From Leucogyrophana mollusca (lineage: Eukaryota > Basidiomycota > Agaricomycetes > Boletales), in the NCBI GenBank assembly GCA_021014945.1, contig MU266392.1, positions 1 through 64,000 of the forward strand: a stretch of 64,000 bases of DNA, read 5' to 3'. Shown here in pieces: positions 9,235 to 21,832 of the stretch. The notes below the pieces were generated by a model. The model worked only from the letters and a program-made list of their open reading frames with translations, was not told the DNA's origin and did not search any database. Position 1 is the stretch's first letter. Each line of letters begins with the position of its first letter. The translations under genes were made by a program, and so were the position numbers.

Positions 9235-11524
9235 ATGGATCCAATCCAATCGCCCAGTCCCCCGCCACTGCCAAGGAAGGACACCAGCACCTCCGCGCCC
9301 TCCGAGAAATCAGCATCCTCCTCCTCCTCCCGCCGTCGGAAGACCCGCGACCACACTGCCCAAACACCCTCACCCAGGGAGCTCCTCCGCCTCCTAGCCC
9401 GCGAGGAAGACCTCAGCCGGGACCTCGAGGACAAACTATACAGCGTTACCGACCAGCTGCAGTACGAACAGCAACGCGCCGACGACGCAGAGCGCAAGGT
9501 CAAGGAGGCCGTGCACCGCTTCAAGGACGTCAACGACGCGCGCCTCGCTGCGCAGCAGGAGTGCACACGCGTCTCCGAGGAGCTCAAGTTGTACAAGGCC
9601 GCGCTCGAGGCGGCCCAGAAGGAGATCTTCCGCGCCCAGGAGGTGCTCAATACCGTCGAGGACAGGCGCCGCGAGGCCGAGGAGGAGGCCCTCAAGTTTA
9701 GGAGCAAGGCGAGGCGGCTAACGGAGGAGAAGATGATGCACATCGCGCGGGAGGAGGGGCGCAAGCAGGGGATCAGGGAGGGGCTCGAGATGGGCAAAGA
9801 CGTCGGCTATCTCCGCGGGCGCAACAAGGGCTACACGCAGGGACGAAACGCCGCCGAGCGGGTCATGGAGGCGTACTTCTCCCCTCGCGAGGAATCCGAG
9901 CTCCCAGTCCTTGAAGATCCCCCGCCGCGCAAACGCGAGCGCAGCGACGCGCGGCGATACCCATCCCGCACAGCGACCGCCGAGTCCAATCCCAGCTCAT
10001 CGTCTTCCGAAGACAACCGCCCAACCCCTGTCCGCAACACCATGTACTCCCCCCATCAACCGCACGTCGACATCCCCCCGGACGGCTGGATCCCCGAAGC
10101 CGACTCCAGCCTCCTCATCCGCATCCCGCCGCCGCACGAACTATCGCGGCCGCCCCCAACGCCAGGCACCCCCTCCCCCGCCTCCCTGTCCCGCTCGCCT
10201 TCGCCTCCCCTGCCGCCCCTCCCGCGCGAAGCCGATCCCGTCCTGATGGTCCCAGAGCCGAGATCGCCCACCACGCCGACCTACGACATCCCCGCAGACG
10301 CTACCCGCCGTCCCCCGCGCGTGCGCCATCGCTCGTCCGCCGAGTCCGTCTCCACGCGTACATCCGAGCTCGAGCTCCTCAGCGCGCCGGAGTATACCGG
10401 CACGGCGCGGACGCACCGGTCCAGCGGGCTGAGCGTCATCCCGGAGGTCGTCAGCAGCCAGGGGACGCCGAACAGCGCGCACCTCCAGCCTGCTGCGGAG
10501 AACCACGTCGACGAGGTGGGTGTTTCGTTTCGTTGCGTGGTTCTTGAGTACTGACTGCCACGTGCGCTATTTGATTTAGGGCGGCTTCGTCCACGTGTCG
10601 ATGCCCGCGCCTCGATCACCGTCTGATTTCAGCGGGCTCAACGAGCGATTGGGGCCCGATGCATACCTGAGCCCCCATCGAGCGTCATCACGCCGCACCA
10701 GCACGTCGTCCTACAGCACCGTAAACATAACCATCCAGCCACCCGTACGTCCCAGCCCCTACTAACCCCCCCTTGCCTCATCCGCTAACACCCCATCCCA
10801 CTCCCAGTCCCGCCCCGCATCAAACAACTCCCAGGCCACCGCGGCTGGAACGCGGTCAAACCTCCTCAGCCCCGCGGACGCCGACCGGCCGATCCCGCTG
10901 CCCGGCGACAGGCCGACGCCGCACGCCACGCCAGCCATGGTGCCCCTCCCGCCCACGGGCAGCACCGTCCCCATGAGCCTCCCGGACGGCCAGCTCCCCC
11001 CCGGGTTCGTCCCCACCGGCCCCCCGACCCCCCAGTCCCAGTCGCACGGCGGGGAAACGCGGTACACCGCCGCGGGCGTCCCGCTGCCCCCGTCGACGAT
11101 CGGCTCGCACCATCACCGCCTGCCGTCGAGCGTGAGTTACACGGGGAGCACGCACACGATGGTGCTCCCGGGTGGGTACGCCGCGCGGGAGGGAGAGGCT
11201 GTGGTGATACCGCCCCCGTCGTCGAAGAAGTACGCAGACGAGGAGGACGAGTCAGTGTCCTCGGGGATGTCGAGCGACGCGAACACGCTGACGACGCCGC
11301 CGCCCAAGCGGTATCGCGCCCCGTCGCCCACGAGCACGGCGAGGTACACTGCAGTGGGGGTGCCCCTGCCGCCGTCGACGGTCGCGGAGACGCCAAGGAC
11401 GGCGTTCTCGTATGCGCGGACGCCGGAGGATAGGCATTTATATGTCAATGCTGGGGTGACGCCTGCGGCTCTGGGCCGCTCGATGTCGTTTTCGACAGAT
11501 CGCGGTGGCTCTGCGAGGGGCTGA
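9235..11524 (+). CDS. Coiled-coil, Pro/Ser-rich protein of unknown function
   Basis: Exons 9235-10515, 10580-10744 and 10808-11524 (64- and 63-nt introns) encode 720 residues. I do not recognise the family. Residues about 1-45 are basic and Ser-rich. Residues about 46-190 form a long charged coiled coil starting SPRELLRLLAREEDLSRDLE and including blocks such as RVSEELKLYKAALEAAQKEI. A glycine-spaced segment follows (EGRKQGIREGLEMGKDVGYL), then a basic stretch with a possible nuclear signal (PPPRKRERSDARR). The rest is disordered, rich in Pro, Ser and Thr, with SRSPSPPLPPLP-type SH3/WW-ligand runs. A 13-residue motif RYTAxGVPLPPST occurs twice near the C-terminus. Phases agree at both introns. 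GC content is clearly higher than in the flanks. Likely a scaffold or cytoskeletal/nuclear adaptor, but that is a guess from composition. Confidence 0.85.
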
Positions 11525-12359
11525 TGCCTGATGGGTGAGACTTGACTCTGTTTCTACACAGGGGCACGACGCGAAGCCGCGGCTTCACGCTAGGAAGCAC
11601 TCCATATAAGGGACTGGCTGGCGATTGGGCCTACTCAGCTTGCTCGCTTGGTTCAATTCCTGCATGTGAACCCGCAGTTCGATGAATCACACGTCTATGG
11701 TAGATGTAACACTAGAATATGGCAGGCCCGGGATATGAAGCCTCCAAAATGATGTAGGCGATCGAATCGACTAATAGATAATATTCTCTCGATACCCCCT
11801 AATAGTATTCGGTCACTGTAACAAGATGTCCATATACCATACCACGTAACTGATGTACATGGGCCGCTGTTAATACTGGCGTGTCAAGCTGCGGGAGGGA
11901 CTTGTGCGGTGGGGTTGTTGATTTACCTAACTGCACACCGAGGCCATCTGAAAGTCTCGTCCGCAAGATTACATCCCCTTCATAGATCCGCTGGTGCGAC
12001 ACGTGGTAGGCCGACACCCACTAGCCACCCAAAGCACCCGTCCCGCGTCGATAGCGAGATTTTCAAACTGATCCCTGGAATGCTCAGGTTACATGATTCT
12101 GTTCTGTTCTGGATAGAGTAGTTGGGTGCAGCGATAAAGTAAGTCCTAAGTGTGATGCTCGTCGTGTTGATCAAACACTTTTTTTGGTCACCTCTCACGA
12201 ATTGCCGCCCTTCTGCGAGACCGTCGGTTGTGTATCTCGCACCATACGACCTTCACAAGGAGTGCATCTACAAGACCCAAGAATCAAAAGAACAAGTATG
12301 ACGGTTGGTAAACACGCAAAAAACAATTGAGAGGGGCGCATCAAAGGCCAACCAGTACT
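11525..12359. other. Convergent 3' intergenic region
   Basis: The coiled-coil gene (plus) and the glucanase gene (minus) converge here. Only short, motif-free frames are visible. It probably holds the two 3' untranslated regions; no recognisable polyadenylation signal stands out. Confidence 0.4.
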
Positions 12360-13989
<1,630 letters not shown>

Positions 13990-14859
13990 GACAGTATTGA
14001 ACTAACAGCAGTTCAACGCAATGGGGTCGAATTTATACTCGTCCGATCTAACTTCTAGGCCACCATGATCGATCATCAGTGAGTGGAGACCGAGGACTTG
14101 TGGTGTGCAGGCAGGTATCCGTCCGCTCCACGACCGGTCTGTCAGCTTCCCTAACACGCTGTTTGACAAAAGTGGTATCTTGCAAGCTGGATAGCGCAGG
14201 CAAGGCACGTCCTTTCGATGGAATGGAGGACGCACTAGTCTTGAAGAGTTCAGCTGCACTAACTTGACGTTGTGATAGAGCCCTGTTATGCGCGCCATGC
14301 AGCTTGCTGTGGGCCGTGTATGGTAGCGGGCTCGCCGAACATCCGTTTAACAACTGGGTTCAAGACGTGACTTTCGGTTCGATAGTGCTGAGTGCACCCG
14401 GCAGTCGACGTGAGTCGACGTTCGGGATGGCTTAGCTCGGCTCGCGCCGGACAATGAAACTGTGACCACAGCAGTGGCAGCGGGCGGGCCGGCAAGGAAG
14501 CTTGAGTTTGGGGCTCCGATTTTCTTTCAGTGATTCAACGACGGTGATTGTAATGCGCACACTGATGACCACGCTGTACCCCGCCATTGGATCCACCGAC
14601 AGCGATGGAATATGGTGCGCCAAGACCGGGCCCCATCCGCACCTAGCGCCAATGGCCCAATACCCACAGTTTCCTCAATTGCTTCTCTTTGACTCTCGTG
14701 ACCCATCACCACCCCCTTCGCGCTCGACCTCTTCGTCACACGAACAAAGGCTACTAATACAATTCGAGAATACAGCTCATCGATGGTCCCAGTCACACAA
14801 CTCGCATTCTTTTCCACAAATGACAACCGGGCTCATGTACATTGAGTTTTCACCCAACA

Positions 14860-15002
14860 TACTGTACCATTACGACCGTAGGTTCGATGATTTTTGCTTT
14901 TTTGCCACTGATCGTACCCCGATTTCTTATCGGGGCACACCGGCGAGGAGTTTTTTCTCGCATCGTGACGCGTGGCAGGCCTCCGGTCGTAATGGTACAG
15001 TA
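14860..15002. mobile_element. MITE-like element with 17-bp terminal inverted repeats and TA target duplication
   Basis: The 139-bp body (14862-15000) starts ctgtaccattacgaccg and ends with its exact reverse complement. Both ends are flanked by TA (14860-14861 and 15001-15002), the target-site duplication made by Tc1/mariner-type transposases. The interior has no coding capacity but contains a small hairpin (ccccgat...atcgggg). This is the structure of a non-autonomous DNA transposon. I see no second copy in this window, so family membership is not shown. Confidence 0.65.
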
Positions 15003-15209
15003 GGGAAGAGGTAAGATTACAGCTTCGTCTGTGTATGTGCTACTCAAAGACGCGAGTACGATGTCTTCGGTGTGAAAGACCGCATTGAGAAGGGATCTTT
15101 GCGGTGGCCATATCTGACGGAACAGCTTGAGTTGGACGGGCTTGTGTAAGTGCCACTTCGCTTTGTCCCTTCGAGTAGGGAAAGATGTTGCAAGCGTTGG
15201 GTCCTCATT

Positions 15210-15283
15210 CCCAGTGAAAATCGACCAGAATGGGGCGGAGATATCAAAGCATATCCACCCCATTCTTGTCGTTTTTCACTGGG
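15210..15283. repeat. Inverted repeat, 26-bp arms with 22-bp loop
   Basis: The left arm 15210-15235 (starting cccagtgaaaatcgacc) pairs with 15258-15283 with two mismatches. The loop is AT-rich. The block lies in non-coding DNA, about 210 bp right of the TA-flanked element and 640 bp left of the ferritin-like gene. It does not share its ends with the neighbouring element, so it is a separate palindrome. The function is unknown. Confidence 0.75.
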
Positions 15284-15840
15284 CCTCATTCTGGAAATAT
15301 CCCACTCTTGCTTCTATTTGTCCCCCACCCTTCTGATGTTCTCTCTGTGTCGCAAAATGGATTCCCGTCGGGAGCAAATATTCCTTTGGACTCTCGAGGT
15401 CTCTTCTTAGTGCCGACAAGGACTATGTAGTGAGACTTGGTGACCCGGTGCCAAGCCGATGCGCCTTTGAAACACCTTTGACTTTAGACTTCGTTCAATA
15501 CACACCAGTACCAATTGCACATTTTCTTGGAGGAAAATGTGCCGCACATACCTGCCTTCGACTTCTTTCCTATGTGATTGTAAGTAGACAAAAAAATTTC
15601 TGCATCCCGTCGGAAAGATTGACGAATGTTCTTATTCAGAAGGTGCTTTTCTTCTCCACATTTCGACCGACTCTATCGGACGAAGGAAGCACTGACGAGC
15701 GATCGTAGTGTCAGACATCCCAAAAACTAGAAATGGGTTTCCCGAGATCCCCGCGGTTTGAATTAAAGGATATTTGAGCGTTTGAGCTCGGTTGGAAGGC
15801 TAACGGATGCTCATTGGGACTTGTCCGACTGATCATCAGG

Positions 15841-15847
15841 TATAAAA
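15841..15847 (+). promoter_or_regulatory. TATA box of ferritin-like gene
   Basis: The canonical tataaaa lies 73 bp upstream of the ATG at 15920, followed by a pyrimidine-rich leader (ccctcgttctttcctttatt). This is a normal strong fungal core promoter arrangement. Confidence 0.6.
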
Positions 15848-15919
15848 GTCAGGGGAATTGTCACTCGGCTTCCAGCTTTCAGTTTCACCCCTCGTTCTTT
15901 CCTTTATTAGTTTTGCAAT

Positions 15920-17048
15920 ATGAGGCTCAACGTCGCGTTCGCCAGTCTCTGCATTGCTGCCGTCCACGCTCTCCCATCGAAGCGCAACACTGGCAACGAT
16001 GTTCCGACAGGTATGGATAGCTGCGGTCCCCATGTCTCGCCAACCGCTCATCATCCTTGTTTCGTAGTTACCCAAATTCTGAACTATGCTCTGACCCTCG
16101 AACATCTTGAGAACGCGTTTTACGCACACGGGCTCGAAAAATACGACGAAAGTGATTTCATCAACATTGGCCTCCCCAAGACCGCGCGTGGGCGGTTTGC
16201 ACAGATTGCTGCCCACGAAGCCACTCATGTTTCATTTCTCGAGTCAGCTCTCGGCCGAGAGGCCACCCGTCCTTGCACGTACAAATTGTATGTCTTCCAC
16301 ATCCAATCATGTTCACTGTCTCCGTCTGAATGCCATTTTTCAAGCCCTGACACGGATGCCAAGTCATTCGCTGCGGTCAGCTACCTACTCGAGAATGTTG
16401 GCACTTCAGCGTACACGGGTGCTGCGCAGTATCTCTCGGGTGTATGTACATTCGAATTTCCACCCGTCTTGCCATCTCGTGTTACTAACTTTCTTGCTCC
16501 AGAGCACCATCACAGCTGCTGCCGCTATCCTCGCTGTTGAAGCAAGGCACGCAGCATGGGTGAACTCTGATGTCCTCGGAGCCGATCCGTGGAATACGGC
16601 GTTTGATGTTCGTCTTGTGACACACTTGATAGGCCATACCGATGCTCACGCCCTGCTTCGATAGACCCCCCTTGACCTGAACCAAATTTATACTCTGGCA
16701 TCAAGTGTCATCACGTCCTGCCCATCGTCGAACCCCGCACTCCCCGTCAAAGCCTTCCCGGCGCTTGAATTCCCTCCTGCCTCCTCCCCCGGCTCTTTCG
16801 TGCAAGTGTCGTTCCACCGGCCCCTCCCACCCCTCTTACTATATGTCGCTTTCGTATCTGGCCTCGAAACCAAAATCGTTCCCCTGGCGCCGCTCAATTC
16901 CGTAAAAATTCCCGACGACCTGGAGGGTGTGGTTTATGCTGTCATAACTTCCGATCCTTTCAAGCTCAGCGACGATGTCACCATCGCAGGCCCTGCCTTC
17001 CTCAGCTTCGACTTCGGACCTGGTAGCGCAATGGAATCGTTATTCTGA
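15920..17048 (+). CDS. Secreted ferritin-like domain protein (Rds1-type)
   Basis: Exons 15920-16010, 16068-16287, 16345-16441, 16503-16607 and 16665-17048; four introns (three of 57 nt, one of 61); 298 residues. Signal peptide about 1-18 (MRLNVAFASLCIAAVHAL). The domain (about 30-190) has the ferritin-like helix motif ILNYALTLEHLENAFY and, two helices later, AAHEATHVSFLESAL and ILAVEARHAAWVN, giving the E, E-x2-H style ligands of the Ferritin_2 (PF13668) family. The C-terminal 110 residues have alternating hydrophobic strands (SGLETKIVPLAPLNSVKIP) as in stress-induced Rds1 proteins of Schizosaccharomyces and mushrooms. Function is not established for the family; nutrient or stress response is usual. 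Frame phases agree across all introns. The stop codon at 17046-17048 is clear. Confidence 0.88.
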
Positions 17049-17240
17049 GTCAGGCCCATGGTGAATTCTTGGCCCCTAGGCCCGCGTACAGATAGTTTAT
17101 GTTTCCACGAGGCACTCTCAGGCTCACTGTCGTATTACTGCCCGTCCTTTAATCCCAAAGATTTCTTGATACTGGTTAAACTTCCTCACCTGCCTTTTGC
17201 GGGACCCGCGCGGAAGCAACCCCTAATAGGCATAGGAACG

Positions 17241-17247
17241 ATATAAA
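17241..17247 (+). promoter_or_regulatory. TATA box of PL14 lyase gene
   Basis: The string atataaa lies 53 bp upstream of the ATG at 17300, a normal distance for a fungal core promoter. Only 251 bp separate this gene from the stop of the ferritin-like gene, so the whole upstream region is short. Confidence 0.5.
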
Positions 17248-17299
17248 TCTCTAACACGACCCCTAGCACGGCCTGCTTTCATCCCTTCGCAGAACTGCC

Positions 17300-18416
17300 A
17301 TGTCGTCGAACAACGTCAGCCCCTCCCACCTTTTCCCAATCACTAACTTCAAAAGCGGGTTCACCACATGCCCCGCTCTCAAAATCAACGGCGTAACTAA
17401 CGTCCCGTTCTCCGACAAAACGTTAGGCATTCACAAGAACACGGGCAGCCTCAGCCATCACATCGTGACCCCTCCCCCGCCCGTCCAAGCCCTGCCCAAC
17501 GAGCCTTCTCCGCAGCTCGCTTGGGAAGCCAAATACCCTAAAGGCAGCATCAGCCCGAAGACTGAACTACCTGGCGGAATGGGCTTCTACATGAGCGGGC
17601 CATCCGACTTTGCAAAGATGCTGGACGGCGGCGCTACCGAGACCCTATTCAGTTATAGGGTGATGTTTGAGCGTGATTGGGACTGGGTCAAGGGTGGAAA
17701 GCTGCCCGGAGCTTGTAAGCGCAGCTTGTGTGCTGGTACCAACACCATACTCACAGTTTGAATTATCCTTCAGACGGCGGCGTAGGCGACTTGGCCTACC
17801 GCTGTTCCGGTGGTCGTAAGGATGACCGATGCAAGTGTTTCAACTTCAGGTTGATGTGGAGGTCTGCTCGTACCTGTGTATGCCCCCACCGCTTTCGCTC
17901 ATGATCGACATGCAGGGCTGGAGGCAAAGGGGAGATATACGCGTATGTTCCTCTCAACGAGACCAACGATGCCGCCCTGCTCTCCCACCCGCTCTCCAAG
18001 CGGAACAACGACTTCTCCGGCATCTCTGTCGGGAGAGGGGCTTTTACGTTCCGAAAGGGCGTCTGGACCACCGTTGCAGAGAGGGTGAAATTGAACACAC
18101 ATAACAAGGCGAATGGTACGACAACATGCGACGTGTGTGAGGGCACATCGTGCTGACAGTTTTGACAGGCGAAATCCAACTCTGGATTGATGGTGAATGC
18201 GTTTTACATATCACCGGATTGATCCTTCGAGAGGAAGAAGCTTCACACATCAAAGGACTGCATTTCCAGACGTTCTTCGGCGGTCAGTGTTGTCTTTACG
18301 TAGACACAAACTGTAGCGCTGAATACGACTTCTGATATACAGGGAAGACTCCGGAGTGGGCATCTACCAAGGATCAGAAAGCGTGGTTCGCTGATGTTTC
18401 AGGGGCGATTTTATAA
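17300..18416 (+). CDS. Polysaccharide lyase family 14-type protein
   Basis: Exons 17300-17714, 17774-17861, 17916-18115, 18169-18282 and 18343-18416; introns of 53-60 nt; 296 residues. The fold signature is a beta-jelly-roll lyase: LPGGMGFYMSGP, then LFSYRVMFERDWDWVKGGKLPG, GKGEIYAYVPLN, NGEIQLWIDGE and GLHFQTFFGG.TPEWAST, ending QKAWFADVSGAIL. These blocks match fungal PL14 proteins, some of which act as glucuronan or alginate lyases by beta-elimination on uronates. No secretion signal is visible: the N-terminus MSSNNVSPSHLFPITNF is polar, so the enzyme may be cytosolic or the start may be further upstream. All splice phases agree. Substrate cannot be predicted; alternative annotation is simply PL14 domain protein. 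Confidence 0.88.
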
Positions 18417-18879
18417 TGATTAGCTGAGGGTTGCTCTTATATTCCATACGGAAATGTCTTGAAGCAGTGTGGAGGTCCTAATGGCTGAAAACAAGTCAAT
18501 ATCGTTTTCTCACATCGCTTGTTCCGACTTTTCGGTGGAGTTTTGCTGGCCCATGGAGGATGATCGATGACTACTCAGAGACTTGCGGCGAAATTGGTTC
18601 CTGCGGAGGCCAGACTCTTGCAGATGGTCAATTGAGAATAAGATGGCGTTGTTTGTGGTTATTTGCTACTGTTGAATCCAGAAGCTCTTGTTAAACAACC
18701 ACCAACACGGGTATGAAGGTGGTCTCCTTTAGGCAGGCCATTATATCGACAGTCGTTAACATGAAGTTGAGTCAAGTCGAGTCGCGCTCAAGTAGGAGGA
18801 TTCTAAGGGAACTCTAAGTACAAGCAAGTCAGCGAAGGCGTTGGAGACCATAAGCGGGCGCAGCAAGTGACGTTTCAGG

Positions 18880-20910
18880 TTACTGGGACCCATCTTCATC
18901 AATCGCAGGCTCCTTCTCGCCGAATACTCGCTCTCGTAGCCTCCTCCGCGCATACAACGCCGGCCAAGCCAGCCGTTTCCAGAATCCACTGTTAGCTGCG
19001 TGAAGAGGGCTATTAGACTGAATCGCCACGACGATCCATGCCGTCAAAATCGTCAACCCGAGCGTCGTCTCGGCGTAATGACCTAGGGTCCCATACGAAT
19101 TGCTGTTAATTTCCTTGACATTCATGCCGAAAACGCCCTACATCGCATAAATTCATGTCAGTACACTAATTAGCAAATTGTATACAACGCACAGCTATGA
19201 GGCCCGCGGGCAGGAAGATCATCGCGAGGTAAGATATCTTGAAGTATGTTAGTAAGACAGGTATCGACGTCATTGAAAGAACCACGTACTCTTTTGGTGG
19301 TTGCTGAGTCTCGCACTGCTGCTTCTGTGAGATCGCGCATGCTTCTGCTGTCATCGATTTTGATAGTAGCGAAGGCCTGTAAAATTGATTAGCGAGTTGT
19401 CCACGACCAGGGGAAAGCAACGCACTAGGTCCATGACGTTCTTCATGCGGCTCGCCTGCATGTCCCTACGTCCCTCAAGTCGATCGATCTCTGATAGGAG
19501 GTTGTCGCATTCGTTTCTGAGTAGCTTTTTCGAGTTTTCTTGGTAAAGTATGTCGTAAGAAGGGGAAGCCATGGCGGGGTTTGGAGTGGCTGATACAAAT
19601 GAAACAGACTTTTGGAAGTCCTGGAGGAGGGTCTGATAATGCAATAGATGGGCTTGTATTATATGCAGCTCGCTAGTGAGGTGCATATCACTCGTCGATA
19701 TAACTCGTGATTCCTGCCGTGACGCTCAGAAATGGGCCATGAGAACACCGAAGACGAAACTTACCAGTCCGTTAATGTGCGTGTATAAGACTTCTAGCGC
19801 TTCGTCCCAGGCATAGAGCGCATACCACAGAGTAGCCAATAGGACGAAAGTGGGATCATTCGATTGCTCATAGAGCTTCTGCCAGTATACACTTTGGCCA
19901 GCCGTAAAAACGAGAGCGTGGAGGCGCTTGGCAGACGTCCATCCCCAATTGGCGCTGGGGTGATAAGAAATCATTGTGCTGGAGTCAGCTGTCCGTACCA
20001 TGTGAAGAGATAGGAGATCTAGCAGCAAAATATGACCAGCTAAGGAATGATTCAATATCTTTTGCGAAGTGTGCAGCACAGATGAGCGAGACGCACATGG
20101 GCGGAGTAACAATGGGGCTTGAGTGTCGATAATGTCTTCCTCCTCTGTCAGAAGTTAGAAAAGAGCGGGTGAAGTAGCACAAATACCCATACCGGGGAGC
20201 TCCGGGGCAATTTCAGCTGAAGGGAATGGTGACCCAGATGATTCTCGGGCAGTTTCTGACGAGAGCGAGGGACGCGAAGCGATGCCATCTAGCACCGTTC
20301 GTATGAATGGGATCGTAATAGTGACATCTGGACTTATGTATAAGCAGTGGTAAATCGCTCAATTGAAAAAGCCTACGATCTCCTTGGCCCGGTCGAACAT
20401 CCTCTTGGTATCGCGACGGTATCCAGTTAACAGAAGACGAGAAAAAGAAAGGTTCGATGTTATACCTAGCAAGCATTAGCCTCACATTGATTGATGCTAG
20501 GGTGTCACGCACTTTGTTCCCAGCATCCGTAGGACGGGTAATGTCAAATTATCTACAAACAAAGCTCGAACGCAAACGTCTCTTGGCCGCTTCTGCGAAA
20601 TCCAGTTCATGAGTTGTCGTATAGGAATGTTAAGCACACATACTTCTTTCTGTGTCACGCTCCAGAACTCGTCCTCATTATGTTTGGACACCATCGTTGC
20701 GGGGCGGACCTCGAAACTCCCACCTTCCATGACGTCCAATTTGTATATCGTGCACGTCTCGGCGCCCGAGCAACTAGTTAGCATTTTGCTCCGCATGACC
20801 TGATCTGGGGTCCAATTTCCGAAGAGACTCTGGGGATATCCCCTCCATGACGAGTTAATGAGGTCTGCAGAAGGCGGGTCGGCTGGGGGAAGATCTGAAT
20901 TGAGGTCCAT
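18880..20910 (-). CDS. CorA-like metal ion transporter family protein
   Basis: Eight minus-strand exons: 20910-20513, 20465-20377, 20327-20193, 20144-19765, 19713-19426, 19376-19290, 19237-19193, 19137-18880; 559 residues. The long N-terminal part is cytosolic and alpha/beta. About residues 350-470 are helical (RMKNVMDLAFATIKIDDSRS). Two C-terminal membrane helices follow: ISYLAMIFLPAGLIA, the signature GMN at 478-480 (GVFGMNV), then ETTLGLTILTAWIVVAIQ. GMN before the last helix is the CorA/Mrs2 selectivity motif. Basidiomycetes have many such divergent CorA-like proteins; magnesium transport is assumed, not shown. The first exon may extend upstream: the frame stays open for 17 codons before the ATG and meets a possible acceptor (ttccag). 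All seven introns are 47-55 nt with matching phases. Confidence 0.82.
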
Positions 20911-21832
20911 CCAAGGCCACGGCCCAGAGGGTGTGGCATGTCGATACCTGGAAGAGAGACGTGTGAATCCACCACATCAACATTTTAAATGTACGACCCA
21001 ACTTCCAGACAGTTGGAAAGGATATGCATTTTGCGATGAAGCTAGAGGGGGATGGAATTACCTCGGTGCAGGCATCCGAGGAAGGATATCACGTTCTGAA
21101 CTTCGTGTGCTGAGAGGAGGACGACTAAGGCGATGTTTGCTTGGAGTGAGCCCAGAAATCGTTGATATTCCAGCGCTTGGTAGCATGGTTGCGGTAGACA
21201 CTGAGGGAAGAAAGAAGAAGATTGAAATGATTGGCGTGGCCTGCAGGATGGATAAACGAGAAAGGCGCCCAAGAGACGCCCAGGTCCATCACAGCCTGTG
21301 ACCACGGGTTTGTAGAGGGCATTCGACGGACTGGCTGGATACGGGCATCCCTAAGCCCTGAAGCTTGTCTATATGCAGGTTCAGGCTCAAGCAAGGGCTT
21401 TGCGCGGCGCGCTGTGATTAAGTATGAGACAAATACGATACACCTGTGACTTTTGAGTTAAGTTGTACGCACAGCCGCAGGATGTGACGTTGGGGAGCTT
21501 GCAGACAATGTGAGATTACTTGGCTGGACCGGTCGGCGGTGGTGAGTGTTGCAGCAGAAGGTGCCTATAGTATTCTGACTATTTTCCTGAGTGCTCAAAT
21601 CTCAGGGAATCCCCCATACAAATTCAAGTTCTCACTAATCCTCTTTGAACGTCGGCTTCCTCCGCCTGACAATGTGACACTCATAGCACTCCTCCCAGCA
21701 CTCCTCAGGGGGTTGGCGAACGGTGCATGCTTAATACAGGTGGCAAGTCGAAACGCACCGCGCGGGAAAGGAATAAGGCAAAAACCAAAGGCCCAAATAC
21801 ATAAACAATGAAATCTACCGCATCACTACAGC
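20911..21832. other. Intergenic region between CorA-like gene start and sedolisin stop
   Basis: Contains the upstream region of the CorA-like gene and the 3' end of the sedolisin gene. A plus-strand frame of 147 codons (starting 20858) lies mostly antisense to the CorA first exon and has no motif. Nothing else is supportable. Confidence 0.4.

Noticed and set aside
9225..9797. Minus-strand open frame of 190 codons rich in Ser and Arg
   Set aside because: It is the antisense shadow of the coiled-coil gene; high GC content keeps the opposite strand open.
14502..15014. Plus-strand open frame of 170 codons
   Set aside because: It runs through both ends of the TA-flanked inverted-repeat element and has no motif, so it is a chance frame.
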